A stretch of 11,186 bases of DNA from Deltaproteobacteria bacterium (GTDB taxonomy: Bacteria; Desulfobacterota; Desulfobaccia; Desulfobaccales; 0-14-0-80-60-11), in the NCBI GenBank assembly GCA_019308625.1, contig JAFDHU010000113.1, positions 1 through 11,186 on the forward strand. The letters are read 5' to 3'. Below, one piece after another: positions 1 to 6,935 of the stretch. A program made the position numbers and the translations under genes. Each line of letters starts with the position of its first letter. The stretch's first letter is position 1. The notes beneath the pieces were generated by a model. The model was given only the letters and a program-made list of their open reading frames with translations, made no database searches and was not told the DNA's origin.

Positions 1-7
1 CATCTGT

Positions 8-670
8 TTGTTTAACACTCTTTTTTTATTTATTTTTTTGTTTGTTTCATCCCAAAAAGTCCTTGCTGAAAGACTTGCCAAAAAGGCTTACGTGGATCCC
101 AAGGGGTTTTTCAGAATTGTCCCTCCGGCGGGCTGGAAAATAAAAGAGTATCCCCAAGATCCCCGGGGCAAGGTGGGCTTTTTGTTTGAGGACGTGAGCC
201 TGCGGGTTCTGACCACTGCAGTGACTTACTCCAGCAGGGATGAGTTGATCGACGTGTTGCAAAGGATTGAGAAAAAGTTGGGCTTTAACACCAATATCAA
301 AAAAATCGAATTCTTCGGCCAGCCGGCGGTGCAAAGAAGCTTCAGCTTCCGGGGATTGAAGTTTCTGTCCATTGACCTGCTGGAGAACAAGGTGGATCAC
401 AATTTACAATATGCTGCCCCTGCGGCCAAATTTGACCGGTATTATGACCTGGTGATGGACAGCCTGGAGACGTATGAACCGGTAAAAATGGACTTGACAG
501 AAAAGGATGTCATCAAGCATGTGGTGGCAAAGAAGCTCAGATTGGCACAGTTAATGCTTGAGATGGGCAACCGGGAGATGGCCGCGACTTATGTCAGGGA
601 AGGGCTTAAGCTTTCTCCTGGCCACCCGGGCCTTCTGAGGCTGAAAAAGACCATTGAAGCCATGAAATGA
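8..670 (+). CDS. Secreted hypothetical protein with C-terminal TPR-like helices (5' end uncertain)
   Basis: I do not recognise a named family. The first ~20 residues are strongly hydrophobic (Phe/Leu rich) and end in KVLA before a charged stretch, which looks like a Sec signal peptide cleaved near residue 20, so the protein is probably periplasmic or surface exposed. Residues ~28-155 begin with a DPKGFFRIVPPAGWKI stretch reminiscent of PsbP/DUF1795-like folds. Residues ~175-218 (LAQLMLEMGNREMAATYVREGLKLSPGHP) resemble one TPR hairpin. The only start in view is TTG at position 8, and the signal peptide then lacks the usual N-terminal Lys/Arg. The frame is open to the window edge, so the true start probably lies upstream. 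The gene is visibly more A/T rich than ilvC, 30 bases downstream. Function unknown. Confidence 0.6.
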   Translation: MFNTLFLFIFLFVSSQKVLAERLAKKAYVDPKGFFRIVPPAGWKIKEYPQDPRGKVGFLFEDVSLRVLTTAVTYSSRDELIDVLQRIEKKLGFNTNIKKIEFFGQPAVQRSFSFRGLKFLSIDLLENKVDHNLQYAAPAAKFDRYYDLVMDSLETYEPVKMDLTEKDVIKHVVAKKLRLAQLMLEMGNREMAATYVREGLKLSPGHPGLLRLKKTIEAMK

Positions 671-703
671 GGTTTCAATTTAATTTCTCCGAGAGGGGCA
701 ATG

Positions 704-1693
704 ATGAAGATCTTTTATGACGCCGATGCAGATTTGAGGGTTTTGTCGGGAAAAAAGGTGGCCATCATCGGGTTCGGCTCCCAGGGGCACGCTCAGGCGC
801 TGAACCTGCGGGACAGCGGCGTGGACGTGGTGGTGGCCGAGATGCCTGGCACCCCCAACTACGAGGCCGCAGCGAAGTACGGGTTTCAGCCGGTGTCGGC
901 TTCCGAGGCTGCGGCCCAGGCCCAGGTGGTGCAGATTCTCACCCAGGATCATGTGCAGGCCGCGCTCTACGAAAAGGAGCTTAAGCCTCACATGGGGGCC
1001 GGCAAGACCCTGCTGTTTTCCCACGGCTTCAATATCCACTACGGCCAGATTGTGCCGGAACCTCAGGTGGACGTGGTCATGGTGGCCCCCAAAGGCCCCG
1101 GGCACCTGGTGCGTAGCGAATACGAGAAAGGAGCAGGGGTGCCGGCCCTGGTGGCAGTCCACCAGGATGCCTCCGGCCAGGCCCTGCAAACCGCGCTGGC
1201 CTACGCCAAGGGCATCGGCGCCACCCGGGCCGGGGTGCTGGAGACCACCTTCAAGGAGGAGACGGAAACCGACCTGTTCGGCGAACAGTGCGTGCTGTGC
1301 GGGGGGGTCTCCGAACTGGTGAAGGCCGGCTACGAGACCCTGGTGGAGGCGGGCTACGCCCCGGAGATTGCCTATTTTGAGTGCCTGCACGAACTCAAGC
1401 TCATCGTGGACCTGTTCTACCAGGGCGGCATCAGCTTTATGCGCTACTCGGTGTCCGACACCGCGGAATACGGCGACTACACTCGGGGCAAACGCATCAT
1501 CACAGCAGAGACCCGCCAGGAAATGCGCCGCATTCTCAAGGAGGTGCAGACCGGCGAATTCGCCCGGGAGTGGATTTTGGAAAACCAAGCCAACCGGCCG
1601 GTGTTCAACGCCCTGCGTCGCAAAGAGGCGGAGCACCCCATTGAGGAAGTGGGGCGGAAGCTCCGGAGCATGATGGGGTGGCTGAAAAGATAA
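704..1693 (+). CDS. ilvC: Ketol-acid reductoisomerase, class I, with NADH-type cofactor loop
   Basis: Cytoplasmic enzyme of valine, leucine and isoleucine synthesis. It isomerises and reduces 2-acetolactate or 2-aceto-2-hydroxybutyrate using Mg2+ and NAD(P)H. The Rossmann motif GFGSQGHAQALNL spans residues 23-35. The C-terminal knotted domain carries the metal ligands Asp190, Glu194, Glu226 and Glu230, with Ser251 (SDTAEYG) and His107 (SHGF). The length of 329 aa is normal for class I. Two ATGs are adjacent (701 and 704). I choose 704 because it leaves about 7 bases after the GAGG in GAGAGGGG (691-698) and makes the metal-ligand numbering match the family exactly; 701 would add one Met. The loop after the second beta strand is AEMPGTPNY (45-53) rather than the usual GLRxGxxSW, which suggests NADH use. 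A hairpin terminator follows. ilvB and ilvN are not seen upstream. Confidence 0.97.
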   Translation: MKIFYDADADLRVLSGKKVAIIGFGSQGHAQALNLRDSGVDVVVAEMPGTPNYEAAAKYGFQPVSASEAAAQAQVVQILTQDHVQAALYEKELKPHMGAGKTLLFSHGFNIHYGQIVPEPQVDVVMVAPKGPGHLVRSEYEKGAGVPALVAVHQDASGQALQTALAYAKGIGATRAGVLETTFKEETETDLFGEQCVLCGGVSELVKAGYETLVEAGYAPEIAYFECLHELKLIVDLFYQGGISFMRYSVSDTAEYGDYTRGKRIITAETRQEMRRILKEVQTGEFAREWILENQANRPVFNALRRKEAEHPIEEVGRKLRSMMGWLKR

Positions 1694-1721
1694 CACCCTG
1701 GCCTCAGAGGGAAAGGCCCCC

Positions 1722-1760
1722 AAGGCGAAAAGGCAGGTCCTTTTCGCCTTTTCACGTTTT
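1722..1760 (+). terminator. Rho-independent terminator after ilvC
   Basis: A perfect 12-bp inverted repeat (1722-1733 AAGGCGAAAAGG with 1739-1750 CCTTTTCGCCTT) with a 5-base loop CAGGT is followed by a T-rich stretch TTCACGTTTT. It starts 29 bases after the ilvC stop. Function as terminator is inferred from structure. The stem could also act in the opposite direction, but no gene reads into it on the - strand. Confidence 0.75.
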
Positions 1761-1807
1761 CACTTGCAGACTGCGGCAGAAACCTTTATGGTGAACAGCA
1801 AATCTTT

Positions 1808-2497
1808 ATGAACCGCCACGGCAAACCGAGTCAGGGATATATTGCCAAGCCCGGTTACCCGTTTATCGCGGCCAGCGGGGCGGGGGGAGTGCTGGCTTGG
1901 CTTTTGGGCTGGGAGTGGCTGGCAGTGCTGGCCGGGCTGGCCGCCCTGTTTTTCCTGTATTTTTTCCGGGATCCCGAAAGAAACGGGCCCACTGACCCGG
2001 CTGTATTGGTCTCTCCGGCAGACGGCAGGGTAATCCGGGTGGACGAGGTTCAGGAGGACCGGTTTCTGCGCGGCCCGGCCCGACGGGTGGCCATCTTCAT
2101 GAATGTGTTTGACGTGCATGTTAACCGCTCTCCCGTGGCCGGGCTGGTACAGGCAGCGGAGCACAAAAACGGCCGCTTTCTGGCGGCCTTCCGGGAGGAG
2201 GCCGAAGCGGCCAACGAGCAGCAGGCCACCCTGCTGGCCACGGACCACGGCCAGCCCGTGCTGGTGGTGCAGATCGCCGGTGTCCTGGCCCGGCGCATCA
2301 TTCCCTTCCGCCAGCCCGGGGACCGTCTGGCCAAAGGGGAGCGTCTGGGGATAATCTGCTTCGGCTCCCGGGTGGATGTTTATCTGCCCCCCGGTTGTCA
2401 AATTACAGTGAAAAGAGGCGACCGGGTTAAAGCCGGGGTGAGCGTCATGGCGAGGTGGCCAGAGGGGGAAGCCTTGAGGGGCTCGGCTGATTTATAA
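1808..2497 (+). CDS. psd: Phosphatidylserine decarboxylase, short pyruvoyl type
   Basis: Converts phosphatidylserine to phosphatidylethanolamine at the inner membrane. At 229 aa it belongs to the short (archaetidylserine-decarboxylase-like) class, not the ~300 aa E. coli type. A hydrophobic stretch at about residues 18-52 is the membrane anchor. Family motifs are visible: SPADGRV (69-75), FMNVFDVHVNRSP (97-109) with His104, and the self-cleavage site CFGSRVDVYLPP with Gly186-Ser187. Ser187 would become the pyruvoyl group of the alpha chain. Start ATG 1808 gives the usual IAKPGYPFI beginning, but no good Shine-Dalgarno sequence precedes it. pssA, which makes its substrate, starts 66 bases downstream, so the two genes form a phospholipid pair. 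Confidence 0.95.
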   Translation: MNRHGKPSQGYIAKPGYPFIAASGAGGVLAWLLGWEWLAVLAGLAALFFLYFFRDPERNGPTDPAVLVSPADGRVIRVDEVQEDRFLRGPARRVAIFMNVFDVHVNRSPVAGLVQAAEHKNGRFLAAFREEAEAANEQQATLLATDHGQPVLVVQIAGVLARRIIPFRQPGDRLAKGERLGIICFGSRVDVYLPPGCQITVKRGDRVKAGVSVMARWPEGEALRGSADL

Positions 2498-2563
2498 TTC
2501 TGGCCGCCGACGGTCCAAAGGGGGGACTGGCTTGCGGCATTAAGAAATTAAAGGTTACCGGCC

Positions 2564-3340
2564 ATGGGTTTCAAGAGGAAGCGCAGAAAGAAGGACCGGC
2601 GCAAGTTCCGGGGCGTTTATCTGCTGCCCAATCTGCTCACCACGGGCAGCCTGTTTGCCGGGTTCTACGCCATTGTGGCCGCCATCAACGGCAAATTCCA
2701 GGCCGCCGCGGTGGCCATTGTGGTGTCCTTGCTGCTGGATGGCCTGGACGGCAGAATCGCCCGCATGACCCGCAGCGCCACCAGTTTCGGGATGCAGTAC
2801 GACTCCCTGGCCGACCTGGTAGCCTTCGGGGTAGCCCCGGCGGTGCTGGTGTATCTCTGGGCCCTGAAGCCCTTCAAGCAGTTCGGCTGGGTGGCCGCCT
2901 TCCTGTTCGTGGTCTGCGGGGCCCTGAGGCTGGCCCGCTTCAATGTGCAAACCGGCTCCCACGACCCCCGGTATTTCAACGGTCTGCCCATCCCCGCGGC
3001 AGCCACCATGATTGCCACCTCCATCCTCTTTCACTACGCCATCGGGGAATGGGCCCCGGAAAAGTACCTCTACATCCTGGTGATGATTTATCTCCTTTCC
3101 TTTCTGATGGTAAGCAACATCAAGTACGTCAGCTTCAAGAAGGTGGAGCTTTTCCGGCGCCATCCCTTTCAGACCCTGGTGATTCTGGTGCTTCTCTTTG
3201 TGGTGGTGGCCACCTTGCCGGAGATTATGGGCTTCCTCCTGATGTGTGGCTATGTGGCCTCGGGCCCGGTCAGCACCCTGGTGTATCTCCGGCAGAAGCG
3301 CCGGACCGAGCAGGAGGAGACCGCCCCCAAGGTCACGTAA
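2564..3340 (+). CDS. pssA: CDP-diacylglycerol--serine O-phosphatidyltransferase
   Basis: Integral membrane enzyme that joins CDP-diacylglycerol and L-serine to give phosphatidylserine, the substrate of the upstream psd product. The CDP-alcohol phosphotransferase signature is complete at residues 59-84: D59-xx-D62-G-xx-A-R-(x8)-G76-xxx-D80-xxx-D84. The N terminus is very basic (KRKRRKKDRRK), followed by PNLLTTGSLFAGF, typical of the type II PssA family. Several hydrophobic segments (about 24-42, 47-58, 85-105, 112-122, 165-182, 203-232) fit a multi-pass protein. Length of 258 aa is normal. AAAGG at 2550-2554 lies 9 bases before ATG 2564. The small membrane gene downstream is 41 bases away and probably shares the transcript. 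Confidence 0.95.
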   Translation: MGFKRKRRKKDRRKFRGVYLLPNLLTTGSLFAGFYAIVAAINGKFQAAAVAIVVSLLLDGLDGRIARMTRSATSFGMQYDSLADLVAFGVAPAVLVYLWALKPFKQFGWVAAFLFVVCGALRLARFNVQTGSHDPRYFNGLPIPAAATMIATSILFHYAIGEWAPEKYLYILVMIYLLSFLMVSNIKYVSFKKVELFRRHPFQTLVILVLLFVVVATLPEIMGFLLMCGYVASGPVSTLVYLRQKRRTEQEETAPKVT

Positions 3341-3381
3341 CCCTGATGCAACCATAACAGTAAGGAGGCGCAAGCACCGTC

Positions 3382-3600
3382 ATGACCCCTTTAATGCCTT
3401 TGTTGGTCCTGATTCTCGTCGGGGTTTCGGTTTTTGCCTGGTGGACCATTTTTGCCAAGACCGGCTTTCCCCGGGGCCTGGCCTTTGCCTGGATTATCCC
3501 CCTGGTGGGCTTCCTGGTATTTTTGTGGTTTGCCTTCTCCGACTGGCCGGTGCTCCAGGAGTTGAGAAGATTACGGGGTGAAGGTAACGCTGAGGCATAA
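3382..3600 (+). CDS. Small two-helix membrane protein, function unknown
   Basis: 72 residues with two clear hydrophobic segments (about 4-24 and 34-53) and a charged C-terminal tail (QELRRLRGEGNAEA). The inter-helix stretch FAKTGFPRGLAFAWIIPLVGF loosely resembles small membrane proteins with an AKxGxP...IP pattern (DUF5684/DUF805 style), but I cannot assign a family. A strong AAGGAGG (3362-3368) precedes ATG 3382 at a rather long 13-base spacing. Position directly behind pssA suggests co-transcription and possibly a membrane-related role, which is inference only. Hydrophobic codon pattern and ribosome binding site make it a credible gene. Confidence 0.7.
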   Translation: MTPLMPLLVLILVGVSVFAWWTIFAKTGFPRGLAFAWIIPLVGFLVFLWFAFSDWPVLQELRRLRGEGNAEA

Positions 3601-3709
3601 CCTGAAGGAGCCGCGGGTCCCATGTCCCGTCTGCCTCGCCGCCGCGCCCTCCGGCCACGCAGGACCGTTCCCGGCGCTCCCGCCCCCCGGCGATAATTTT
3701 TCCCTTGCT

Positions 3710-3732
3710 TTTTCTCCCAAAAGTGGAGAAAA
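3710..3732. promoter_or_regulatory. Perfect 8-bp inverted repeat upstream of the leu leader
   Basis: TTTTCTCC (3710-3717) and GGAGAAAA (3725-3732) are perfect complements separated by CAAAAGT. It lies about 32 bases before the candidate leucine leader. It could be a protein-binding operator or a weak RNA hairpin. No T-run follows on the + strand. Function is not shown by the sequence. Confidence 0.35.
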
Positions 3733-3763
3733 TTAACTACTACATTGCCTGAGAATATTCCCC

Positions 3764-3868
3764 ATGAACAACCGGAGTTCGCAGACAGACCGGTATCTTC
3801 CCTTCGGTCAGGCCCGGCGCCTTTCCCTGGCCCTTCTATTAGCCTGCTCCGGCGGCAGGCTCCTGTAA
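3764..3868 (+). CDS. Candidate leucine leader peptide (leuL-like attenuator ORF)
   Basis: A 34-codon frame, ATG 3764 to TAA 3868, lies about 100 bases upstream of leuA. Eight of 34 residues are leucine, five of them in the seven-residue run LSLALLL (residues 20-26), and it ends GRLL-stop. The three consecutive Leu codons 24-26 (3833-3841) are CTT CTA TTA; CTA and TTA look rare next to the CTG/CTC used in neighbouring genes. A hairpin (3841-3861) starts at the last base of this run, so a ribosome stalled for leucyl-tRNA would cover its 5' arm. This is the geometry of classical amino-acid attenuation. The ribosome site is weak (GAG at 3751-3753) and the first half of the peptide is unremarkable. 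No homology to known LeuL is claimed. Confidence 0.5.
   Translation: MNNRSSQTDRYLPFGQARRLSLALLLACSGGRLL
3841..3861 (+). promoter_or_regulatory. Hairpin overlapping the end of the leucine-rich leader ORF
   Basis: AGCCTGC (3841-3847) pairs perfectly with GCAGGCT (3855-3861) around a 7-base loop. It begins directly at the three-leucine-codon run of the leader frame. The sequence after it is T-rich only from about 3871 (GTCCTTTCTATTTCC), so it is not a textbook terminator. It may be one of several alternating stems. A second imperfect stem (3895-3903 with 3941-3949, 9 bp with two G-T pairs, continued by CCAT 3908-3911 with ATGG 3937-3940) ends right before the leuA ribosome site. Confidence 0.4.
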
Positions 3869-3967
3869 TCGTCCTTTCTATTTCCGTATAAAAAGTGTTA
3901 CAAAATACCATCTGCGGCTGTGGCCCTGCGGCGGTCATGGTTGTGACATTTGAGGAGGTGGCGACCC

Positions 3968-5506
3968 ATGCCGGAGAAAATCATCATTTTTGACACCACT
4001 TTGAGAGACGGGGAGCAGACGCCCGGCGCGTCCCTGAACGTGGACGAAAAACTCCAGATTGCCCGCCAGTTGGAGCTCCTGAACGTGGATGTCATTGAGG
4101 CCGGGTTTCCTTTCTCCTCCAGAGGCGACTTTGAGGCCGTCCGGGCCATTGCCCGGGAGATCCGAGGAGTCCAGATCGCCGCCTTGGCCCGGGCCCACTT
4201 CAAAGACATTGACGCGGCCTGGGAGGCCCTGAAGGAGGCCAGCCAGCCCCGCATCCACACCTTCATCTCTACCTCGGACATTCACCTGAAATACCAGCTC
4301 AAAAAGACCCGGGAGGAGGTGCTGGAGCAGGCCGTAGCCGCGGTGAAGCATGCCGCCAAGTACTGCTCCAATGTGGAGTTTTCGGCCATGGACGCCGGCC
4401 GCAGCGACCTGGACTATGTGGCCCAGGTGTTTACCGCGGTGATTGACGCCGGGGCCACCACGGTGAATTTCCCCGACACCGTGGGCTATACCATCCCCCA
4501 TGAGTTCGGGGCCAAAATCAAGTACCTGGTGGAGAACATCCCCAACATCCACAAGGCGGTGATCTCCGTGCACTGCCACAACGACCTGGGGCTGGCGGTG
4601 GCCAATACGCTCTCGGCCATCGTCAACGGCGCCCGCCAGGCGGAGTGCACCATCAACGGCATCGGCGAGCGGGCCGGCAACGCCTCCCTGGAGGAAATCG
4701 TCATGGCCCTGGCCACCCGCAAGGATCTGTTTGACTTCTACACCGAGGTGGTGACCCAGTACATCTACCCCACCAGCCGGCTGGTAAGCAAACTCACCGG
4801 GGTGATAGTGCAGCCCAACAAGGCCATCGTGGGGGCCAACGCCTTTGCCCATGAGTCGGGCATCCACCAGGACGGGGTGCTCAAGGAGGCCAGCACCTAC
4901 GAAATCATGACCCCCACTGCGGTGGGCATCAAGAAGAGCTCCCTGCCCCTGGGCAAACTCTCGGGCCGCCACGCCTTCCAGAAGAAGCTCCAGGACATGG
5001 GCTTCTACCTCGGCGACGAGGAGCTCAACCGGGTGTTCGCCCGTTTCAAGGACCTGGCGGACAAGAAAAAACATGTGTTTGACGAGGACCTGGTCAGCCT
5101 GGTGGAGACCGAAGTTATTTACAAGTCGGTGCCCGAGCACTTCAAGCTCCTGGAGCTGGTGGTGCTCAGCGGCAACACGGTGAAGCCTTCGGCCAACGTG
5201 AAGATGGAAATCGGCGGGGTGGTTCAGGGACCGTATTCCACCTTCGGGGACGGCCCCATTGACGCCACCTACCGGGCCATCACCCATCTGGCCGGCTCCA
5301 ACTGCAGGCTGCTCAAGTTTTCAGTGAGCTCCATCACCGGGGGCACCGACGCCCTGGGCGAGGTCTCGGAAGGACATGTGGTCACCGGCCAAGGCGTGGA
5401 CCCGGACGTGGTCACGGCCAGCGCCCGGGCCTTTGTCAACGGCCTGAACCGTCTCCACTTCCTCAAAGCCGGCGGTCCCCGCCGGGGCAAGCCGGAGGAG
5501 CTGTAA
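3968..5506 (+). CDS. leuA: 2-isopropylmalate synthase
   Basis: First committed enzyme of leucine synthesis: condenses acetyl-CoA with 3-methyl-2-oxobutanoate to 2-isopropylmalate in the cytoplasm, normally feedback-inhibited by leucine. The N-terminal TIM barrel opens with IIIFDTTLRDGEQTPGAS. Metal and catalytic residues fall at canonical positions: Arg13-Asp14, His202 and His204 (HCHNDLGLAV) and Asn238 in GIGERAGNASLEE. HESGIHQDG is the linker-region motif, and residues ~390-500 form the LeuA dimer regulatory domain, so full-length feedback control is expected. Start ATG 3968 has GAGGAGGTG (3952-3960) at good spacing. An upstream in-frame TTG (3950) overlaps that ribosome site and is rejected. 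Length 512 aa is typical. It follows a candidate leader region and precedes leuC across a palindromic repeat. Confidence 0.97.
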   Translation: MPEKIIIFDTTLRDGEQTPGASLNVDEKLQIARQLELLNVDVIEAGFPFSSRGDFEAVRAIAREIRGVQIAALARAHFKDIDAAWEALKEASQPRIHTFISTSDIHLKYQLKKTREEVLEQAVAAVKHAAKYCSNVEFSAMDAGRSDLDYVAQVFTAVIDAGATTVNFPDTVGYTIPHEFGAKIKYLVENIPNIHKAVISVHCHNDLGLAVANTLSAIVNGARQAECTINGIGERAGNASLEEIVMALATRKDLFDFYTEVVTQYIYPTSRLVSKLTGVIVQPNKAIVGANAFAHESGIHQDGVLKEASTYEIMTPTAVGIKKSSLPLGKLSGRHAFQKKLQDMGFYLGDEELNRVFARFKDLADKKKHVFDEDLVSLVETEVIYKSVPEHFKLLELVVLSGNTVKPSANVKMEIGGVVQGPYSTFGDGPIDATYRAITHLAGSNCRLLKFSVSSITGGTDALGEVSEGHVVTGQGVDPDVVTASARAFVNGLNRLHFLKAGGPRRGKPEEL

Positions 5507-5513
5507 GGGATTG

Positions 5514-5645
5514 TTGGGGGAGGGGCAGGGACCTGAGGTCCCTGCCCCTCCCCCAAACCCCCTCCCCAACACGCTTGCCTGTATGGGGTTGGGGGAGGGG
5601 CGTGGGGAGGGGGCAGGGGTTTGCAACCCCTGGCCCCCTCCCCAC
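5514..5645. repeat. Composite G/C palindromic repeat, copy A (three stem-loops)
   Basis: Fills the leuA-leuC gap. Stem 1: 5514-5533 with 5537-5556, 20 bp perfect, loop TGA. Stem 2: 5559-5570 with 5588-5600, 12 bp with one bulged G, loop 5571-5587. Stem 3: 5602-5621 with 5625-5645, 20 bp with one bulged G, loop TGC. The + strand from 5585 to 5619 has six runs of four or five G separated by 1-3 bases, a strong G-quadruplex pattern. A related copy lies at 8700-8830. It begins 7 bases after the leuA stop and ends 10 bases before the leuC ribosome site, so it would be in any leuA-leuC transcript. Reading frames through it translate to Pro/Gly/Arg-rich nonsense. Confidence 0.85.
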
Positions 5646-5666
5646 AACCACTTCCAGGAGATACTC

Positions 5667-6935
5667 GTGTCCAAAGCGCAGACTATCACCCAGAAGATTC
5701 TGGCCGCGCATTGCGGCAGGGAATATGTGGAGCCCGGGGAGCTGATTCTGGCCAAGGTGGATATTGCTCTGGGCAATGACATCACCGCGCCCTTGGCCAT
5801 CCGGGAGTTTCGGGAGTCCGGGGCCAGGCGGGTGTTTGACCCGGAGCGGGTGGTGCTGGTGGCCGATCATTTCGCCCCCAACAAGGATATTCCTTCAGCC
5901 ATTCAGTGTCAGATGCTGCGGGAGTTCGCCCGGGAGCAGGGTCTTGCCCATCACTATGAGGGCGGCGACATGGGGGTGGAGCACGCCCTGCTGCCGGAGA
6001 AGGGCATTGTGGTTCCGGGGGATCTGGTCATCGGCGCCGACAGCCACACCTGCACCTATGGCGCGCTGGGGGCCTTTGCCACCGGGGTGGGTTCCACGGA
6101 TTTGGCCGCGGCCATGATTACCGGGGAGTGCTGGTTCCGGGTGCCGGAGAGCATCCGCTTGGTCTACCAGGGGAAGCCGGGCCCCTGGGTGACGGGCAAG
6201 GACCTGATTCTCCACACCATCGGCGATTTGGGGGTGGACGGCGCCCGCTACATGGCCATGGAGTTCACGGGTGAGGCCATCGGGCACCTGGATATGGCAG
6301 CCCGCTTTACTATGGCCAACATGGCGGTGGAGGCCGGGGCCAAAAACGGCATCATGGCCCCGGATGACCAGACCTTGGCCTATGTGCAGCCCCGGGCCCT
6401 GCGGCCCTGGCAGGTTCTTGCCTCGGACCCGGAGGCGCCCTATGCCTTTGAAAAAACTTATGATGTGAGCCACCTGGAGCCCCAGGTGGCCTTGCCGCCG
6501 TCTCCTGAAAATGTGCGGCCCCTGTCACGGGTAGGAGAGGTGCGCATAGACCAGGCGGTCATCGGCTCCTGCACCAACGGGCGCCTGGAGGACCTGCGGC
6601 TGGCGGCTCGGGTGCTTAAGGGCCGCAAAGCGGCCAAAGGCGTGCGCCTTATCATCATTCCGGCCACGCCCTGGATTTATTCCCAGGCCTTGGAGGAAGG
6701 CCTCCTGAAGATTTTTCTGGAGGCCGGCGCGGTGGTCAGCCCGCCCACCTGCGGGCCGTGCTTGGGGGGACACATGGGGATTCTGGCCCCCGGGGAGGTG
6801 GCCATCGCCACCACCAACCGGAATTTCGTGGGCCGCATGGGCCACCCCCAGTCCTTCGTGTATCTGGCCAACCCTGCCGTCGCCGCGGCCAGCGCGGTGG
6901 CCGGCTATATCACCGGCCCCGATGACCTCACCTGA
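5667..6935 (+). CDS. leuC: 3-isopropylmalate dehydratase large subunit (LeuC2/HACN type)
   Basis: Aconitase-family large subunit that, with LeuD, isomerises 2- to 3-isopropylmalate through a 4Fe-4S cluster. Cluster cysteines are Cys302 (GSCTNGR), Cys362 and Cys365 (TCGPCLGG). GADSHTCTYGALGAFATGVGSTD (from residue 123) is the family signature. Start GTG 5667 (VSKAQTITQKILA) is chosen because AGGAG (5656-5660) lies 6 bases upstream and the family begins here. An open frame extends upstream to 5511 but only translates the palindromic repeat. At 422 aa it is of the shorter type shared by archaea and many anaerobic bacteria, not the ~466 aa E. coli form. Its partner leuD does not follow, which is unusual; the next ~600 bases hold no convincing gene. 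Confidence 0.95.
   Translation: MSKAQTITQKILAAHCGREYVEPGELILAKVDIALGNDITAPLAIREFRESGARRVFDPERVVLVADHFAPNKDIPSAIQCQMLREFAREQGLAHHYEGGDMGVEHALLPEKGIVVPGDLVIGADSHTCTYGALGAFATGVGSTDLAAAMITGECWFRVPESIRLVYQGKPGPWVTGKDLILHTIGDLGVDGARYMAMEFTGEAIGHLDMAARFTMANMAVEAGAKNGIMAPDDQTLAYVQPRALRPWQVLASDPEAPYAFEKTYDVSHLEPQVALPPSPENVRPLSRVGEVRIDQAVIGSCTNGRLEDLRLAARVLKGRKAAKGVRLIIIPATPWIYSQALEEGLLKIFLEAGAVVSPPTCGPCLGGHMGILAPGEVAIATTNRNFVGRMGHPQSFVYLANPAVAAASAVAGYITGPDDLT

Noticed and set aside
680..1723. Long - strand open frame opposite ilvC, and similar long frames opposite pssA, leuA and prfA
   Set aside because: Shadow frames of GC-rich genes: His/Gly/Ala/Arg-rich, no domains, and the sense proteins are certain.
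3705..3892. Possible sigma-70 boxes (TTGCTT 3705 with GAAAAT 3728; TATAAA 3887)
   Set aside because: The first pair matches consensus poorly and the second has no -35 partner at normal spacing, so no leuA promoter is called.
3601..3949. T-box riboswitch upstream of leuA
   Set aside because: The conserved T-box antiterminator sequence (AGGGTGGNACCGCG) is not present in the gap.
3950..3967. TTG start six codons upstream of the leuA ATG
   Set aside because: The TTG overlaps the GAGGAGGTG ribosome site that serves ATG 3968, and LeuA metal-site numbering matches the ATG start.
5511..5666. Open frame extending leuC upstream by 52 codons
   Set aside because: It only translates the palindromic repeat into Pro/Gly-rich sequence. 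GTG 5667 has a ribosome site at 5656-5660 and matches the family N terminus.
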